A stretch of 64,000 bases of DNA from Mantis religiosa (lineage: Eukaryota; Arthropoda; Insecta; Mantodea; Mantidae). The stretch's first letter is position 1. Each line of letters starts with the position of its first letter. This document shows positions 38,561-51,954 of this stretch, in pieces. Below the pieces are notes generated by a model. The model was not told where the DNA came from, made no database searches, and was given only the letters and a program-made list of their open reading frames with translations. Both the position numbers and the translations under genes were made by a program. The stretch lies in NCBI GenBank assembly GCA_030765055.1, contig CM060947.1:218573271-218637270 (forward strand). The letters are read 5' to 3'.

Positions 38561-38940
38561 CGAGGAGGAGGTTCGGCCCGATAGGAGAAGGACGTTCGAC
38601 AACAAGTGGAGCTAGATACGAGAAGGAGGTTCAACCCTAGAAGGAGTTTCAACCCGACGACGAGGTTCAACAAGAGAAGCAGATTCAACCTAGAAGGAGT
38701 TTCAACCCGACAACGAGGTTCAACAGAAGAAGGTGGTTCGACAGGAGGACGGTCGACCCATCAAGAAATTCGTCAACAGTTCGACTGTAAAGAAGAAAGG
38801 AGGCCGGCATCGTCATCAGTGACATCATCAGGAGCCAGTAAAAACAATCAAAGGCACAGAGTGTAAAATTATATACTAGACTATGGTGAATTTATTTGAG
38901 AAGTGAAAAACAAGATTTTAAGTAAAAATTTGTAGAAAAC

Positions 38941-40062
38941 ATGGAAGTTCAGGAGGTTTATAGTAATAACAGTAGGCAGGAAGTAGTCGAAGTAACAGAG
39001 CGTGGTAGAACTTTACCAAATAACTTAAAAGTGGAAATAAATATGTTAGAGGAAATTAGAAAAATGTTTGTAAGTTTCAGTAAAAATATAGTGAATGAGA
39101 TTCAAGGTTTAAGAAAAGACAATGAAAGTTTAAGTAAAGACAATGAAAGCTTAAGAAAAGAGATGAAGGATAACAATCAAAGTTTAATTGAAAGTTTAAG
39201 TAACAAGTTAGATGATGATAATCAAAGTTTAATAACAGAGATGAAGGATAATAATCAAAGTTTAATAAAAGAGATGAATGATAACAATCAAAGTTTAAAA
39301 AAGATAGAAGAAAAGTTAGAAAATAGTTTTCAGAAGTTAGAGGCAGGACAAATAGAACTAGGAAAGAAGTTAGACAATCAACAACAGTCGTTAGAAAATT
39401 TCAGGAAAGATAGTCAGGAAGTAGAGAACGTGAGAGAAGAAGCTGATCAGGTAACGGACAATGTAGGAAAAGATGTTAGTGAGGAGACGGAGAATGCTGA
39501 AAATGAAGTTATGAATCTAACTAATGAAAGGTTAGATAGTGAAAACCGAAAACTTGGGGAGGAAATAGTACAGAAATTAGACGAAGAATTAGGAATGGCT
39601 AGAGAAGAGTTAGGAGAAACTAGGAGTAGACTAGAAGTATCAGAAAGGGAAAGTAGAGAAAAAACTAAAAAAGAGTTAGAAGAAACTAGGAGTAGACTAG
39701 AAGCATCAGAGTGGGAAAATGGAAAACTGACGAGGAATTTGGAGAAAACCACAAGTGAAATTAGTGAGGTAGCAATAGAGATCACGGTGACAAATGAAAC
39801 ATTGAAAAACATGCAAAATCCAAGGATAAACGAAACAGAAATATTAAAATATTTCGGGCAAGGGGCACAGTTCCATCAGAATATGCCTAAAAAAGACAGG
39901 AAAAAAGATCGATGTCCAATATCTAAGCTAAATGTGGAAAAATCATGGGAATGTATAATAAATAAGTCCTTTATACTTGGAAAAGTCCGCAAAATTCTCT
40001 TGTATTTCGAAGTACGTTGTGGAATGATGAAATTTCTTGTAAATGGTAGGAAGTTAGGCTAA
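38941..40062 (+). CDS. Gag-like coiled-coil ORF of the LTR element
   Basis: A 373-aa ATG-started ORF, intact. Residues 40-320 are almost entirely coiled coil. They include repeats of a DNNQSL unit (about residues 78-122, an 11-17 residue spacing) and two copies of an ETRSRLExSExE unit near 225-265. The end (PKKDRKKDRC, then CPISKLNVEKSW) is basic but has no CCHC zinc knuckle. Position between LTRs and purine-rich base use suggest it replaces or derives from gag. A matrix-binding or RNA-binding role is not shown. No pol frame follows in 40063-40780. Confidence 0.65.
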   Translation: MEVQEVYSNNSRQEVVEVTERGRTLPNNLKVEINMLEEIRKMFVSFSKNIVNEIQGLRKDNESLSKDNESLRKEMKDNNQSLIESLSNKLDDDNQSLITEMKDNNQSLIKEMNDNNQSLKKIEEKLENSFQKLEAGQIELGKKLDNQQQSLENFRKDSQEVENVREEADQVTDNVGKDVSEETENAENEVMNLTNERLDSENRKLGEEIVQKLDEELGMAREELGETRSRLEVSERESREKTKKELEETRSRLEASEWENGKLTRNLEKTTSEISEVAIEITVTNETLKNMQNPRINETEILKYFGQGAQFHQNMPKKDRKKDRCPISKLNVEKSWECIINKSFILGKVRKILLYFEVRCGMMKFLVNGRKLG

Positions 40063-40789
40063 AGTATTTAAAATTGCCATAACAAATTGTAAAAGGAGAA
40101 GAAACAAACTTGTAAAATGTATAGGTTAGGTATGAACAGTGTAGTGTAAAATTGTTTAGGTTAAGTATAAACAGTGTTGTGACAGTGCAGTGAAACTTAA
40201 AACTAAACAAGTGAAAAGAAAAATATAGTAATGAAAATTAGAACACTTAAAGACTTTTGAAAATAATATTTATATAGCATCATAAAGAAGTATTCGGAAA
40301 TGTATATAAAAAAAATTAACCAGTTAAAAAAATATCAGAACAATGAAAGACTTTTGAAAAGAATATTTATATAGAATCAAGAAGAAGAACTCAGAAATGT
40401 TGTATACAAATATAATCTTATTAATGTGCCATTGATTTAAACGTGGGAGTGTATATTTAGTAATTGTTTCAAGTGTAACAACAATATGAATTAATTTTAA
40501 GTAGATCAGATGGAGAAAAAGAGAGATGAGGTAGATTAAAATATTTTCCGAGTAATATTTAAAAAGTTGAAAATTGCAGAACAGAATGTTGGTAAATATT
40601 AAATGAAATGTTGTTATATAACCATGTGAATAATTTTCAGGAAATGTCATGTAAAAATTAATGTTGTGAAAAGAAATTGTAAAACAAATTGGAAGTTACT
40701 GACAAAGGTCTAATATTTTGCGTTATATTCGGGCAAGACATATATATTATTTCATTATGGGATAATAAAACAATATCTATGGGGGCATT

Positions 40790-41475
40790 TGATACCGAAA
40801 TTATTGTTTGCAGGAGCAAAGAATAATGATAGACGTCGAAGGAATGTTGATTCTTTGTGAGACCAAGCCCCAAGGCCAGTTTAGTTGGGGAAACTGTTTA
40901 TAACAATGCCATGAATGAAAGGAACAGTGACCTTAGAAGGTTTCTAAAGGAATTGTCACTTGACATACATGAATAGGGTATTCTTCGAATCGTTTACAAT
41001 GGCGACCAAAACAGCCACAAAAGGACTTTGTTTAAAAAGGAATTTGGAGAGTGAAAGTGATATATAAAGACACACACGCAGTTGTGGGGGTAGACTCTTC
41101 GGCTTGCCGCCGATGAAGGCGGGTGCGCGGCTAGAAAGACATCATAAACATTTATCCGGCGTGTAGCCGATATTAGGGAAGAGTCAAACGTGCAGCCTAT
41201 TAGGGTGGTCAACTTGTTCGGTCTTGAATATTTGTCAGGTCATCAAAATTTATCGAGAAATATAGTTAGCATTCAGTCACTATAAACCGTGATTGGTAAC
41301 CCTCGGTCGGCAGCTTCCATTTCGAGGTTTGAAATAAGAAGCAGTGAATAAATAATTTGGAAACGGGCATTCCAGTGTTGTAAATTTCCTTCTCACACAC
41401 ATCCACGCATACCCTGAGAGAAACCTCATTGCTCGCCGACTTCTGTGATCGCCACCATCATCATTTTTGCATCAA
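40790..41475 (+). repeat. 3' LTR, full-length form
   Basis: Starts TGATACCG at 40790 and probably ends TGCATCA at about 41474. It contains TATATAAAG (about 41060-41069) as TATA box and GTGAATAAATAA near 41344-41352 as polyadenylation signal. It is followed by a primer-binding-like motif, which suggests a tandem arrangement (LTR-body-LTR-body) of which the second body was lost or has decayed. Confidence 0.75.
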
Positions 41476-44021
41476 ATTGGCGTCCCAACGTGGAACTTGT
41501 GTACACCCATAAGCTATACTGCTTCACAATCTAATCTTAAACTGAAAGACTTAAAATTTTGACAAAAGCCAGTGACAGAAGATACAGACAGCAAGAATTA
41601 TGCATAATTTTTCAATGTAAGCAACCTCAAAGATTACTTAATTGGTTTCACTAGAAGCACAACTTAATGATCATGACTGTAAATTCAGTAATCTACACTT
41701 TCTCCTCAATGGCAATCTCACTATGTTCCTTATTTATTTAGAGGAACATCAAAACTGGAGATGTTTTATCTAAACATCTCAGGTTTAAAAGAAAGTACAT
41801 AAAAGTTTCAAGACCATACAGTAAAATATTAATATATTAATTGATCGAACTGCTCCAATATACTATTCCTCTTTGGTTGCTTAGTTTCTTGCTGTTTTAG
41901 TGAAGCGAACTTTGAATATCTATTCGGAAAACAAAATGTAGGTTGGTGAATAAATTAACAGATGCTATGGATGTGACAAAAACGTGTGATAGCAAGCATG
42001 ATTGGTTAAAACACGTTTCATGCGTCTTATTGGTCAAAAATAGAATGACGTAGTAAGCCTGCATAGTCTCTCAAACCACCTGGTCACATTTTTGCGTTTT
42101 GAAAACATCTCAAATAAATTCTGAATAACTTGATTCTCTATTTACAATTTAAACATCGTTTTAATTGGTTCAAATAGCTTTGTATCTCAGTATAAATGCT
42201 GAAACATAAAACGAAAGCCTTTTCTATTTAGAGATTACAAGGACGTTTATCCTACGAACGAGCAATTCCGTTTCGCCCACAATTTCACGCTGCAAGGTCT
42301 TCCGCACAATGGAACGATGACAGAAGAGTTTTGGCACAAATTACCTGGCTATCTCAGCCAGGAAACTTGTCCACGGGGAGAAAATTCGAGGCCATGCTAT
42401 TCTACCTCAGCAGATCTTTCAACTTACGTTGCCTTCAATTCTATCAGTAAAAACTATGACTCACCCACTCGCGATTGCATCATCATGCTGAGTTTCATAC
42501 ATACCTGCAAAAGAAAAAGAAAAACATTTTAACACAACAGAAACACGAAAGATGAGGTAACACACTGACATGGAAAACAACGATTCTCAATAAAATTGCA
42601 GCTGTGTCTGCAACTTATTGTTTGCTGTTGTACAACAGAAGCTTTGCTTACATCTGAAATAAGTTTCAGAGATTTCTAAGAATGCTGTATACGAAGAATT
42701 TATACACGTATTTACAGACGTCAAATTACTACATTAAAATTATCATTTACATATTTTTTTTTACAGACGTCAAATTACTAGCACTAAAATTCTCATTTAC
42801 ATAATTCTTAATATGCATATGCTTATTAATATGTTTGTGTATTATTTATCACAAGCAAAGAACTAAATACGAGAAAATAATACGTTTTATTGATTGGAAT
42901 GGGTTATTTTTAGCCTGACAATTGATTGGTACATTTTGGATAAACGTATTGCAAAATCGATAAGCTACAATTTTTCTATGCCTAGCCATTAAGCTTCTGA
43001 TAAATGGTCAAAAATTAAATTAAATGTCTAACTGCAGCAGTGGATATCTTTCCATTTGGACGATGTAGGAATTCACCACATTTGGTCTAATAATTTAATC
43101 ACCTCTGTGTAATCGGTGACCTCTCAGAGGCACCCGATATGATTGCATGCTGTTCTTTATAATATAACAAGAAAGATACACTGTGTGGAATTCACTACTC
43201 ATTCTTTTGCAAACTATTCTTACAAAAACTTATCTGCTATCAAATTCTTTATAAAGATAAAAACATTCACACTTTCGTTGTAATATAAGAAACATACAGT
43301 GAATGCCACTGTCAGATATTTTTAAAACCCATCGTTATGAACTGGCTTTGAAATTTCATTCTCTTAGCATGAGTAAGGGAGAGGGGGGGGGGGGGATGGT
43401 CACTCAGGGAAAGTATTAACAAGGGGACTATCGCTACGCTCACACCTGGAGGCGCTTGAAAGTTTGATGGCTCTCACCTCTGCTCTATGTGGGGTCGGTG
43501 TGCCAAAAATCAGGTGGGGATGTAGCTGGAAGGATCCGAAAATGAGTCAGAATACGTAGGAACATATAGGCATAACAGCATTGTACGGGAAAGATTGTTT
43601 ACTCCTGACGGGCAGCGGTCTACACATGGCATACGTCAGGAGCGCCGGCACAAAGCTGACGAGGGATGTCCAGCAGCTACTTGCACGTGGTTGCTCACGG
43701 CACTATCGCCACTTCAGTTTTGGGCGTCGCTGTTCTCGTCCGCAGCAGAGTTTTGGTGCACAGCAGGGATTATACCATCAAATTTGCATGTGCGTAGCGG
43801 CGTGAGTGCAAATTTCCTTGTAAGTATATGAAAACTTACTATATATGTTAAAACAGTTAACGCCTCCCTCCAATAATGAAAAGCGTGTGATTTAATGATT
43901 CTATATAGTTCTATAGAACAAGATTTGTCTATCTCTTAAAAGGTTTACATAAGTAATTCAGAATGAAGAGGATTTCAGAGGCTGTTCAGAAAACGCAATA
44001 GTACATTTTATTTATTTATTA
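41476..44021. other. Intergenic, nothing recognised
   Basis: After the primer-site-like motif at about 41480 I see no second retroelement body. A near-duplicate ACAGACGTCAAATTACTA occurs at 42714 and 42764. A G-run is at about 43384-43396. No gene is supported. Confidence 0.4.
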
Positions 44022-44066
<45 letters not shown>

Positions 44067-44073
44067 GTTATTG

Positions 44074-44137
<64 letters not shown>

Positions 44138-44335
44138 CATCATCATCCAAGGTTAAGTGATATCGAACATTGAATGAAATAGGTGAAATGTACAAATCAG
44201 TCCACAGTCCAAGAGCTTAGAGTTACTCGACATTCAACCTTATCCAGATAACTCATCCTAACCGAGATTCGAACTCGGGACCTCTTGAACGTCAGGCAGA
44301 CAGCTACCACCTATGCTATAGAGCCGGGCATATTT
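44022..44335 (-). repeat. SINE with long (AAT)n tail, minus orientation
   Basis: Read on the minus strand: tRNA-like head at 44330-44260 (GCATAGGTGGTAGCTGTCTG, box B GAGTTCGAATCTCGG), a body shared with the 4435-4640 copy, and then an (AAT)n run (plus strand ATT, 44022-44136, with a few GTT units). The repeat lies exactly at the SINE's 3' side, so it most likely grew from the SINE tail. Confidence 0.7.
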
Positions 44336-45607
44336 TTTATGCAAATATTTTAACCATATGCTATTTTAATAAAAATCTTTGAACCATTTTAACAAACTTT
44401 TTTTCTATGTAAACAATCTGAGGTGGAGACTTTCTTTGAAATCTTTGCAACCTTGAAAGAAGCCGAACTTAACAACTTAGTTCGATATTTAATAAGCTTT
44501 ACATACTTGAGTTATGCTGCTCATAATGACATTTGTCTGATGCTTTCTTTGCATTCAGATGTATTTCCTAATTAAAGAATTGCTGTTATAGTTGTGGAGA
44601 TTTGTTTCTTGTGGAATTTCGCGTTACATTTTTAGACAGAATACTTCCTCAAAATCAATGGGATCAACCTAATCGTCAGACTAAGTACAAACGCACTTGA
44701 AGACTCGCAGAACACTTACTTCCATTCAGTCGTAGGTGTGCAAACTCGGGTAGCAAGTCATAACTCTGGCATGATGAATGAAGAGGCAGCCGTGAGCCAA
44801 GTTACGCCCAGATGTGTTTACCCTAGACATCGCCCTGAGCCACATCCCCAAATGAAACAGGTCAAGGTTCCTCAGGGTCACACACGACGGCCGTCAGACA
44901 TTGGCACGCTACCTCGCTACTTGCCAGACGTCCTTTCTCCTCGCTTGTAGCGTAATCTCAAGTCCACGACCTCCTCCTGCCAGGAAGTGTGCAAAAACTC
45001 TTACATCGGTCGCCAAATTCAAGCATGCTTATGAAATAGCTCTAAATGTTATCTAATAATCTCACTCATAATTAAATTATAGAAATCATTTTCAAAACCA
45101 AATAAATTCTAATGGGTCTGCTATTTACATTTCCGGAAGAAAGGCTTCACAAATAAGCTGGCGTGTTACATTCACAAAACTTATTCTAACCACTCAAACT
45201 ATTTTATAAAAGCTGAGTATCTACTTTTCACATTAATATAGGTAAACATTTGTAGTTTGTTTATTACATATTTCCTTGTTGGTACAATGCGATTAGACGC
45301 ATATAACAGCCTTAGGCAAAGTACAATATTTAAGAGCTGGTTGCTATTAAATAACACTGACATTCCACATTTTTTATACATATCCAGGACATAAACGAAA
45401 TAAACTATGACTTCCCATTTGAGAAAAGAATAAATATCACTTAAAAGTGACAAGGAATATATGGAAAATGTTAACTATGCATAAAAAGATTTGTTATAAA
45501 TTATACTTTTACATTACACTTTTTGTGAATTAAGATTTTGTCCATTTATTACGGTTTACTGGTTATGCAAAAATAATTAAAATGAGAAGAGCCACTTTAC
45601 ATGTGAA
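44336..45607. other. Intergenic, nothing recognised
   Basis: AT-rich, with a more balanced patch at 44740-44950 that is open for 70 codons but has no recognisable motif. No feature supported. Confidence 0.4.
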
Positions 45608-45789
45608 ATGAAGAGGAAGAAACTGTTTCCCAAATCTTCGAATGTGAAACTTTGGGTAGCAAAAAGTTTGAATTACTGGGCTTAATAAATTCAGAAGATG
45701 ATATTCCTAAAGTTAATTTAGTTAATAACCTACTGTCTGTCATTAGAGGTACAGGGCTATTGAATCAAAACTGTAAAGTGAAGAGATAA
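45608..45789 (+). pseudogene. LINE ORF2 C-terminal fragment
   Basis: An open stretch of about 60 codons ending in TAA reads EEETVSQIFECETLGSKKFE, then LLSVIRGTGLL. This is the characteristic C-terminal block of jockey-type LINE ORF2 (ExETxxHxxxxCP...LLxFIxxTGLL). Only the tail of the LINE remains. Confidence 0.65.
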
Positions 45790-46093
45790 TACAATAAACT
45801 TTTATGTTTCAGTTTTAAAGGCATAAAACAAGGCTCCTAAAAAGTCAAGTCAATCCAGAATGAAGACGACTTGAAGGATATTCCCAAAAATTTCAAGAAA
45901 ACATTTCATTTGTCATTAAAATAAACACTATTTCAATCAAATTTATAGTCATTTTTAAGAAAATAAATTGTCCAACACTTTTCCGTGTAATGGACCTTTT
46001 ATTTAAAAAAAATCTATGTCGTACCCCTGAAATACACTTAACCTGAATACTAGGATCAGTGTTTAACAGAATAATAATATCCTTGGTGTTCTG

Positions 46094-46096
<3 letters not shown>
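45790..46096. other. Probable LINE 3' flank, unassigned
   Basis: Follows the LINE fragment and may be its 3' untranslated region. No poly(A) end or target duplication can be fixed. Confidence 0.3.

Positions 46097-46186
<90 letters not shown>
46097..46186. repeat. (CT)n microsatellite
   Basis: About 45 CT units with one CA interruption near 46155. Confidence 0.97.
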
Positions 46187-46188
<2 letters not shown>

Positions 46189-49100
46189 GTCATTTCTCTA
46201 ATGCTTTCTTTGGATTCTCAAAATGTGCATTTCCTTCCGAAAGAAAAGGACTTAACAGACTATTCGAAAATTCAAGGTATGCATTGTATTTGTCATGTAT
46301 CTCAAATGTAACGGATGATCATTATAATTCTTGAGACATTTTGACAAAATAAAACATTTCCAAAACTGTTCCAGTAAAGGATAATAGTTGGTGATGAGGA
46401 ACTTTGCATTTCTTTCTATTTCTTTTAACTTCCTATTGCATCATGGAAAGATACTGAACTTAAAACACCGAAAGCGCAGATTTCGGGAAACCCAATCAAA
46501 ACAACTACCATTTGACTAAAAGAAATCAAATGCTAACAAATAACATGACTATTTCTTGAGTGAGGTATTTTTCTAACTTAGATGTTTAAAAATATGTCTT
46601 TGGTTAAGGGAGACACACATTAAAACAAATTACTAAATTCCTCTTACTGAAGTGTTAAGTATACAAAATTTACTCTCACAGATTGATATGTTTACGTCAA
46701 ACTGATAAAAAGACTTGAATTGATAAAACCCTGCATTTCAGAGAAATCTGTACATCAATTTTTTGACAATAAACTATCTACTTCTTTCTCTGTTTACCAA
46801 GTAAGAGAGTTGTGGGGTCAGATGCCTTTCGAGGAGCAGACAAATCCTGTCTGCTTTGTGAAGGAAAGGTGATAGAGCAGTTGGTAAAATGGAAGGGGAA
46901 CCTGAGGAGCCACGTTGCGCCTCATATGCGATCACCTGGGTGACAGGCGAGTGTAACCACTCCGACAGCATGAAAACTTCGATTTTCCAAATTTAAAAGA
47001 GATCAAGCATGCCCGTTAGAACGTTCTAGAGACAGATGTTTTGTGAGAATGGGTGTCACATTGCGAGCACTTATTTCTGGAATAGGCATTCAATACTGGC
47101 CAATCGAATTCATTGCCCAGGAAGTAGACTATCACTGAAACCTTATCGGAATGAGATTGTCGTACCTGATTCACAATTGTTTAGAAATTACCGCCAATGT
47201 GATACTGTTTGCGATTTGTAAATCATAGAAACCTATAGTCTTAGCAAATACTAGTACCACTTGTGAATTCTCTAGGTACTGGGGAACATATGGAACATAT
47301 AGAATTCACTACAATAATACACATCTCATGCAATGCGTTCTGCTGTAGCTTTTTGTTGCGTATATGTTTAACAATTCCAATAGAATACAGCTTTTGACAA
47401 ATGCCAATTGTTTTTAAGATAATGTTATTAAGTTAAGTGATGTAAACAAGACCACACACTTAACTGCAATAAAACGTTAACTGCCTGCTCGTTTGTTTGC
47501 AAGAAAAGCAAACCGAAGTTGTGGATGTTGCAAATTAAGATGGTGAGTCTGCCAAAGTGGCTGAAAACTGCCAAGACTTTAATGTAGTTTAATGGATCTC
47601 CCTTTGGCTCAAGGCCATACAGATTTACTCGGTACAGGTAATTCGTCCAAGGTTCACGGTTTTACTTCACAAAGTTTTATAGCATGTGTTACTCTGCCGC
47701 CTGTGGGTAAATTTAAACTACGTACATACAGATTCTCAATGTCTTCCAGTCCTACTTTCCAAAATTAATCATCTCCTTCATAAGTTCACCACGTATATGT
47801 GTCAGCCATACTTGTTTCGGCATCCTTTGTTTGAGACAATTAGAGGACATAGAGCATTGCAATCAAAAACTTCCATTTCGAGACCAGTTGAAGTAAAGTA
47901 GAACTCCGATTTTCAGATTAATTGGATAATACATGCGATCAGACCACCGGATATTGGAAAACGCATTAACATCTTTGCAAAGATTCATTTCGATATTTTA
48001 TATTTCTTAAAAAAAAAAAAATCAGTATCTGATTGAAATACCGTACTTTTAATGTGTGCACGTGACTAACAAAGTACATACCTTGAATTTTTTCTCAATA
48101 GCATCCGAAGATATTTAATTTTTATTTCATTAAATAAAATAAATTTATTTGAAACTCACTCCACGTAGAGCTTCGCTAAGTGCAAAACCCTGACTCAGAC
48201 AAGCTAAAAGTTCTGTTTTGTTTTGAATTGTGCTTGCAACCAAGTTCTCCTACTTTGAGATCATTTTATACTCAAAACATTTGCCGTAACATAGCACGAG
48301 TTGTAGGAAAACATATATCGAAGCTTTTAATGGATATTAAATTTTCAGATTTTCCTTGTTATGACAGACTCGATCTGATGGGAATACAATAGTCCTGTTT
48401 ACCATCGCTTGATGCTAATCACGTTAACCGAACATAAATCTTAGTTCCATCAAGCCAAAATTAAGCCCATTTACCTATCTACCACTTGCCTAGAATAGCT
48501 AAAAGTTTTGTATTCAGTTCAAACAATCGACATGTAAGTTACCATCGGTAATAGACCTTTTGATACCATCTTAATCACGAGAGAGCATTGTTTTAGGAAA
48601 CTCCGTGGTCTTGAGGACGTAATTAAAAGAGAAACACGCCATAAATGCCTACTAAATTTCCACCAAGTCGAATACTCGCGAACATTTACGTCTCATCCAA
48701 ATAAATACCTTTCATTCTTACAGTAACACACATCCAAGATATTGTCATGATGGGCAAAATGTAAAAACTTTTGCTGTGAACAGCTACATTCTTGCATTTT
48801 ATACAACTCTGAAACCATATAGACACATAAGGAAAATATTAGAGGAAACCTTACATAATTAAAACAAGAGCTTTTGTCAAATGTAAATTTGTAACGTAGA
48901 GTTTCGTTTGGCTTTTGGGGTGTGGTCGGGGGCGTATTTAAGGTGTTTTAACGTTTAGGTACAAATTGAGACAGTAACCTGTGTAGGTTATTTGATTCAC
49001 ATGTATGCCAAATATGGCCGGAGTGCGCAATCGTATTCCTGTTATAGTATGTGCGGCTGGCGATTTAACAGGAAGGTGCACTTTCCAGATCGTGGGACGC

Positions 49101-51950
49101 ATGTTTCGTAGTGTACACGTAACCAGCGTAATGCTGGACAGGTTACCTTGATAGTCGCCTTCCTGTATTATCTGCTTGGCTAACTTCTTCCTAGCTGCCC
49201 TTGGTTGTCAGATCGCGTTTCTCTACTGTTTCATTTAATATGATCTGTGGGTGATATTTTGGAAGTGGTATTAAATACCCGTTCAGGTAAACATTTACTA
49301 GTGATCGAGGAAAACCATGAACATACAGGACAGCACATTCCAACTGCAAAACACAGGTTCTATCATCTGAGCCAAGTGTCTGAATGTTGCAATATTTTAT
49401 CATTACACTTTGAAATACGACATTGTTCTTATGTTATATATAACACACATATATATATACAAAAAACACATACATACAAACATACACATCGTGCATCGGA
49501 TCTGTCGCCGCAATTCATGTAACATTTATACTTCAAATTAATAAGACTGACTCAATTTTTATTATGTTAGTATGATGTAAAGCGGAGAGTGGGGGACAAA
49601 ACAAAGAGCATTTTGAAGAACACGGACGACAATAAGGCTTGAAGGTTAAGAAAATCGTGTAATTGCTACACATCCCATTTATTTATATTAAACGTATAAC
49701 ATTGTTTCTTATAACAGAGATAAGTGTGCAAAACTTCAGCGTGATGATTACTTCCCAATATTTATATGTTCAAATACTTTATTTACAATTTCAATACATT
49801 TTTCTACATTCATAACAAAATAATGCTTTCCCAGATTTTTAAGTTTGAAAGAACACAAGCATTTATTGCATTTTAGGTCATTTTGAGATACTATCTTCAG
49901 TATTTTTAAAAGCAAAAAGTGAGCAGATGTTCCATTAATCCCGTTTTATTTTAGCAAAACCAGCAACATTATACAAAGAACTTGTTTTTTGAATATTTGG
50001 TGAAGATCAAGCTAAGTATTTTGAAATCGACTTGCTAATAATGTGATGTATTAAACACAATAGCATGACACTACAATAACATGATTTTTTCTCTACACTC
50101 TTCTACTAAACAATTTTAAAAATGCGAAGAGAGAAATACAGAGGAGCGATTTACCACTTGAACTAAATCTTTGAAAATTTAAATATTTTCCCGCAAATAA
50201 TTAATGCCAAAGACAAATTCTATGCTTTATCAAAATTTAGATGTTCGGCTATCTCTTACTATTTACCAATGATACCAAAAACATTCAAAACAAATATGAC
50301 TTCGCAGAAAATTCAAAACTCAACTATCGTCTTGTATTTTATATAATTTTACATTTTTATTCAAGTTGTTTAGAACCATTTTTGAGCAACTCGAAAGATT
50401 TTCCATGTAAAAGGTAGCTCTGATTGGAGAAATTTCTTAGAAATCCTTAGAGTCGTGCCCTATGAGTAACGGAAACTGACAAACAAGAAGTGTAGAGCCA
50501 GCTCCGCTCTTTAACCGGGGAGATGCCAACCCTGTGGCTCTCTTTCAAAATTGTATTCTGTGGGTTAACAGTTTGTCTCTGGTCCCCGTGCTCGCATATT
50601 CAAACACAGCGGGGGACTTAAAAACCTTAGCATAGCGTCATTCGGAAGGGAAGGAAAACCGGTGGTCCCGTACCATTTACGGCATGTAAAAGAACAAACC
50701 TGAAAGAGGCATCTGAGCAAAATTTAGTTTCTTTCACGCTTGATATAGAATGGGCTGCGAAGAACATCAATTAACGAACGTCCGTAGATAAGTCAATTTT
50801 ACTTTGGCCTTAGTAAGGATTTCCATGAAAAATTTCGGTGGGGAGTTAACTAGCACATCGTCCACCTACAGGCCTATAGAGAAGAGTATTCAGAAGGTGT
50901 GAACAGAGTAGTTCCCTCCTCATTTTAGCAGTAGCTACTAGCACCAATATGCATTAGGTGGCACTGATTTTCGCTTTGGCGGTCATCAAGGGGAAATTGT
51001 TGGTCCAACTCTACAGAGTGGTATTAGAGGGCACCAAAGAATCTCTGTAATTGCCCAGACGTGCCAAAACTCTCAAATATTTTGAGAAACCACTGCCCCG
51101 ACGAATCCAACCCAATCCGTATAATCCCTTCCGTGAAAGGCTAAAGACAGAACATGGACACGACAGACACGCACGTGGACCTTAGTCTAAAATTGCTTTT
51201 CATGATTAAGGGGGGGGGGCATTAATTTATCGAAATCGAAGTTTTGAGTGGAAAACAATACCTTCCCTATGTACTAGGTACAGAAAATCAAACCTGCATG
51301 TAAGACAAAAACAAAATCGACCTAATGCAACAACGGTATTACACCTTTAAAATTACGAAATAAAAGAAGAGGGAACAATTTCATATGTGTACTATTAGTC
51401 CAACGTGGATTACATGTAAAATGTAAAAAAATAAATGTAAAATTTCGTCAATATTTCTGGCGCAGGTTCCTTAAAGCAAATACTTAACAACTTACTGACA
51501 ATGACAAACATTCACGTTTGAGAGAGGTTGTAGCAACCGCTTTAAGCCAATATTCACCTTATTTCTGAGAAATATTAGATAAGGATATACGCATAGTTTT
51601 CACGGGAAACATCCTGTCCATTTGCTCCAGACAGGATCTCGAGAGAAAGAAAACACACTTTTTCCTACGAAAGGAAATACTGCAACAAGTAACCAGTGAA
51701 TGACTCATTCATCAGTCTTGATAATTACCACTACAAGCCTTCCTGTATAACACACCAAGTGTTACCCAGCTGTATCCCAGATGCTGATCGTCTGCTTGAT
51801 GCCGGATATGGGTATCACATTCAACCTTGTACAAATTCAAATTCGGTTCTTGGAGTGGACTGTAATTGACGACCGTGAACTTGCTACCATAGATGAAGCG
51901 TTTCTTCAGCTGTTATTTATTATCGAGCAGTAGGTTAGCAACGATGTACA
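46187..51950. other. Long intergenic stretch, one possible old retroposon
   Basis: Nearly 6 kb without a supported gene. Bases 50500-50700 (GGTCCCCGTGCTCGCAT, GGAAAACCGGTGGTCCCG, CGGCATGTAAAAGAAC) have a SINE-like composition, but box A and B are not clear. A TA/CA-rich patch is at about 49448-49490, and a G-run at about 51210-51218. Confidence 0.4.
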
Positions 51951-51954
51951 GTTA

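Larger units (their letters stand above)
37942..41475 (+). mobile_element. LTR retrotransposon, non-autonomous
   Basis: Two direct repeats lie 2,848 bp apart: 37942-38455 and 40790-41303. By eye they differ at one base in 514 (38433 C versus 41281 T), so the insertion is young. Both begin TGATACCGAAATTATTG. A short purine tract (ATGGGGGC) precedes the 3' copy, and primer-binding-like TGGCGC..CAACGT motifs follow the 5' copy. Inside is one coiled-coil ORF and no protease, reverse transcriptase or integrase, so mobility would need helper proteins. Confidence 0.88.
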
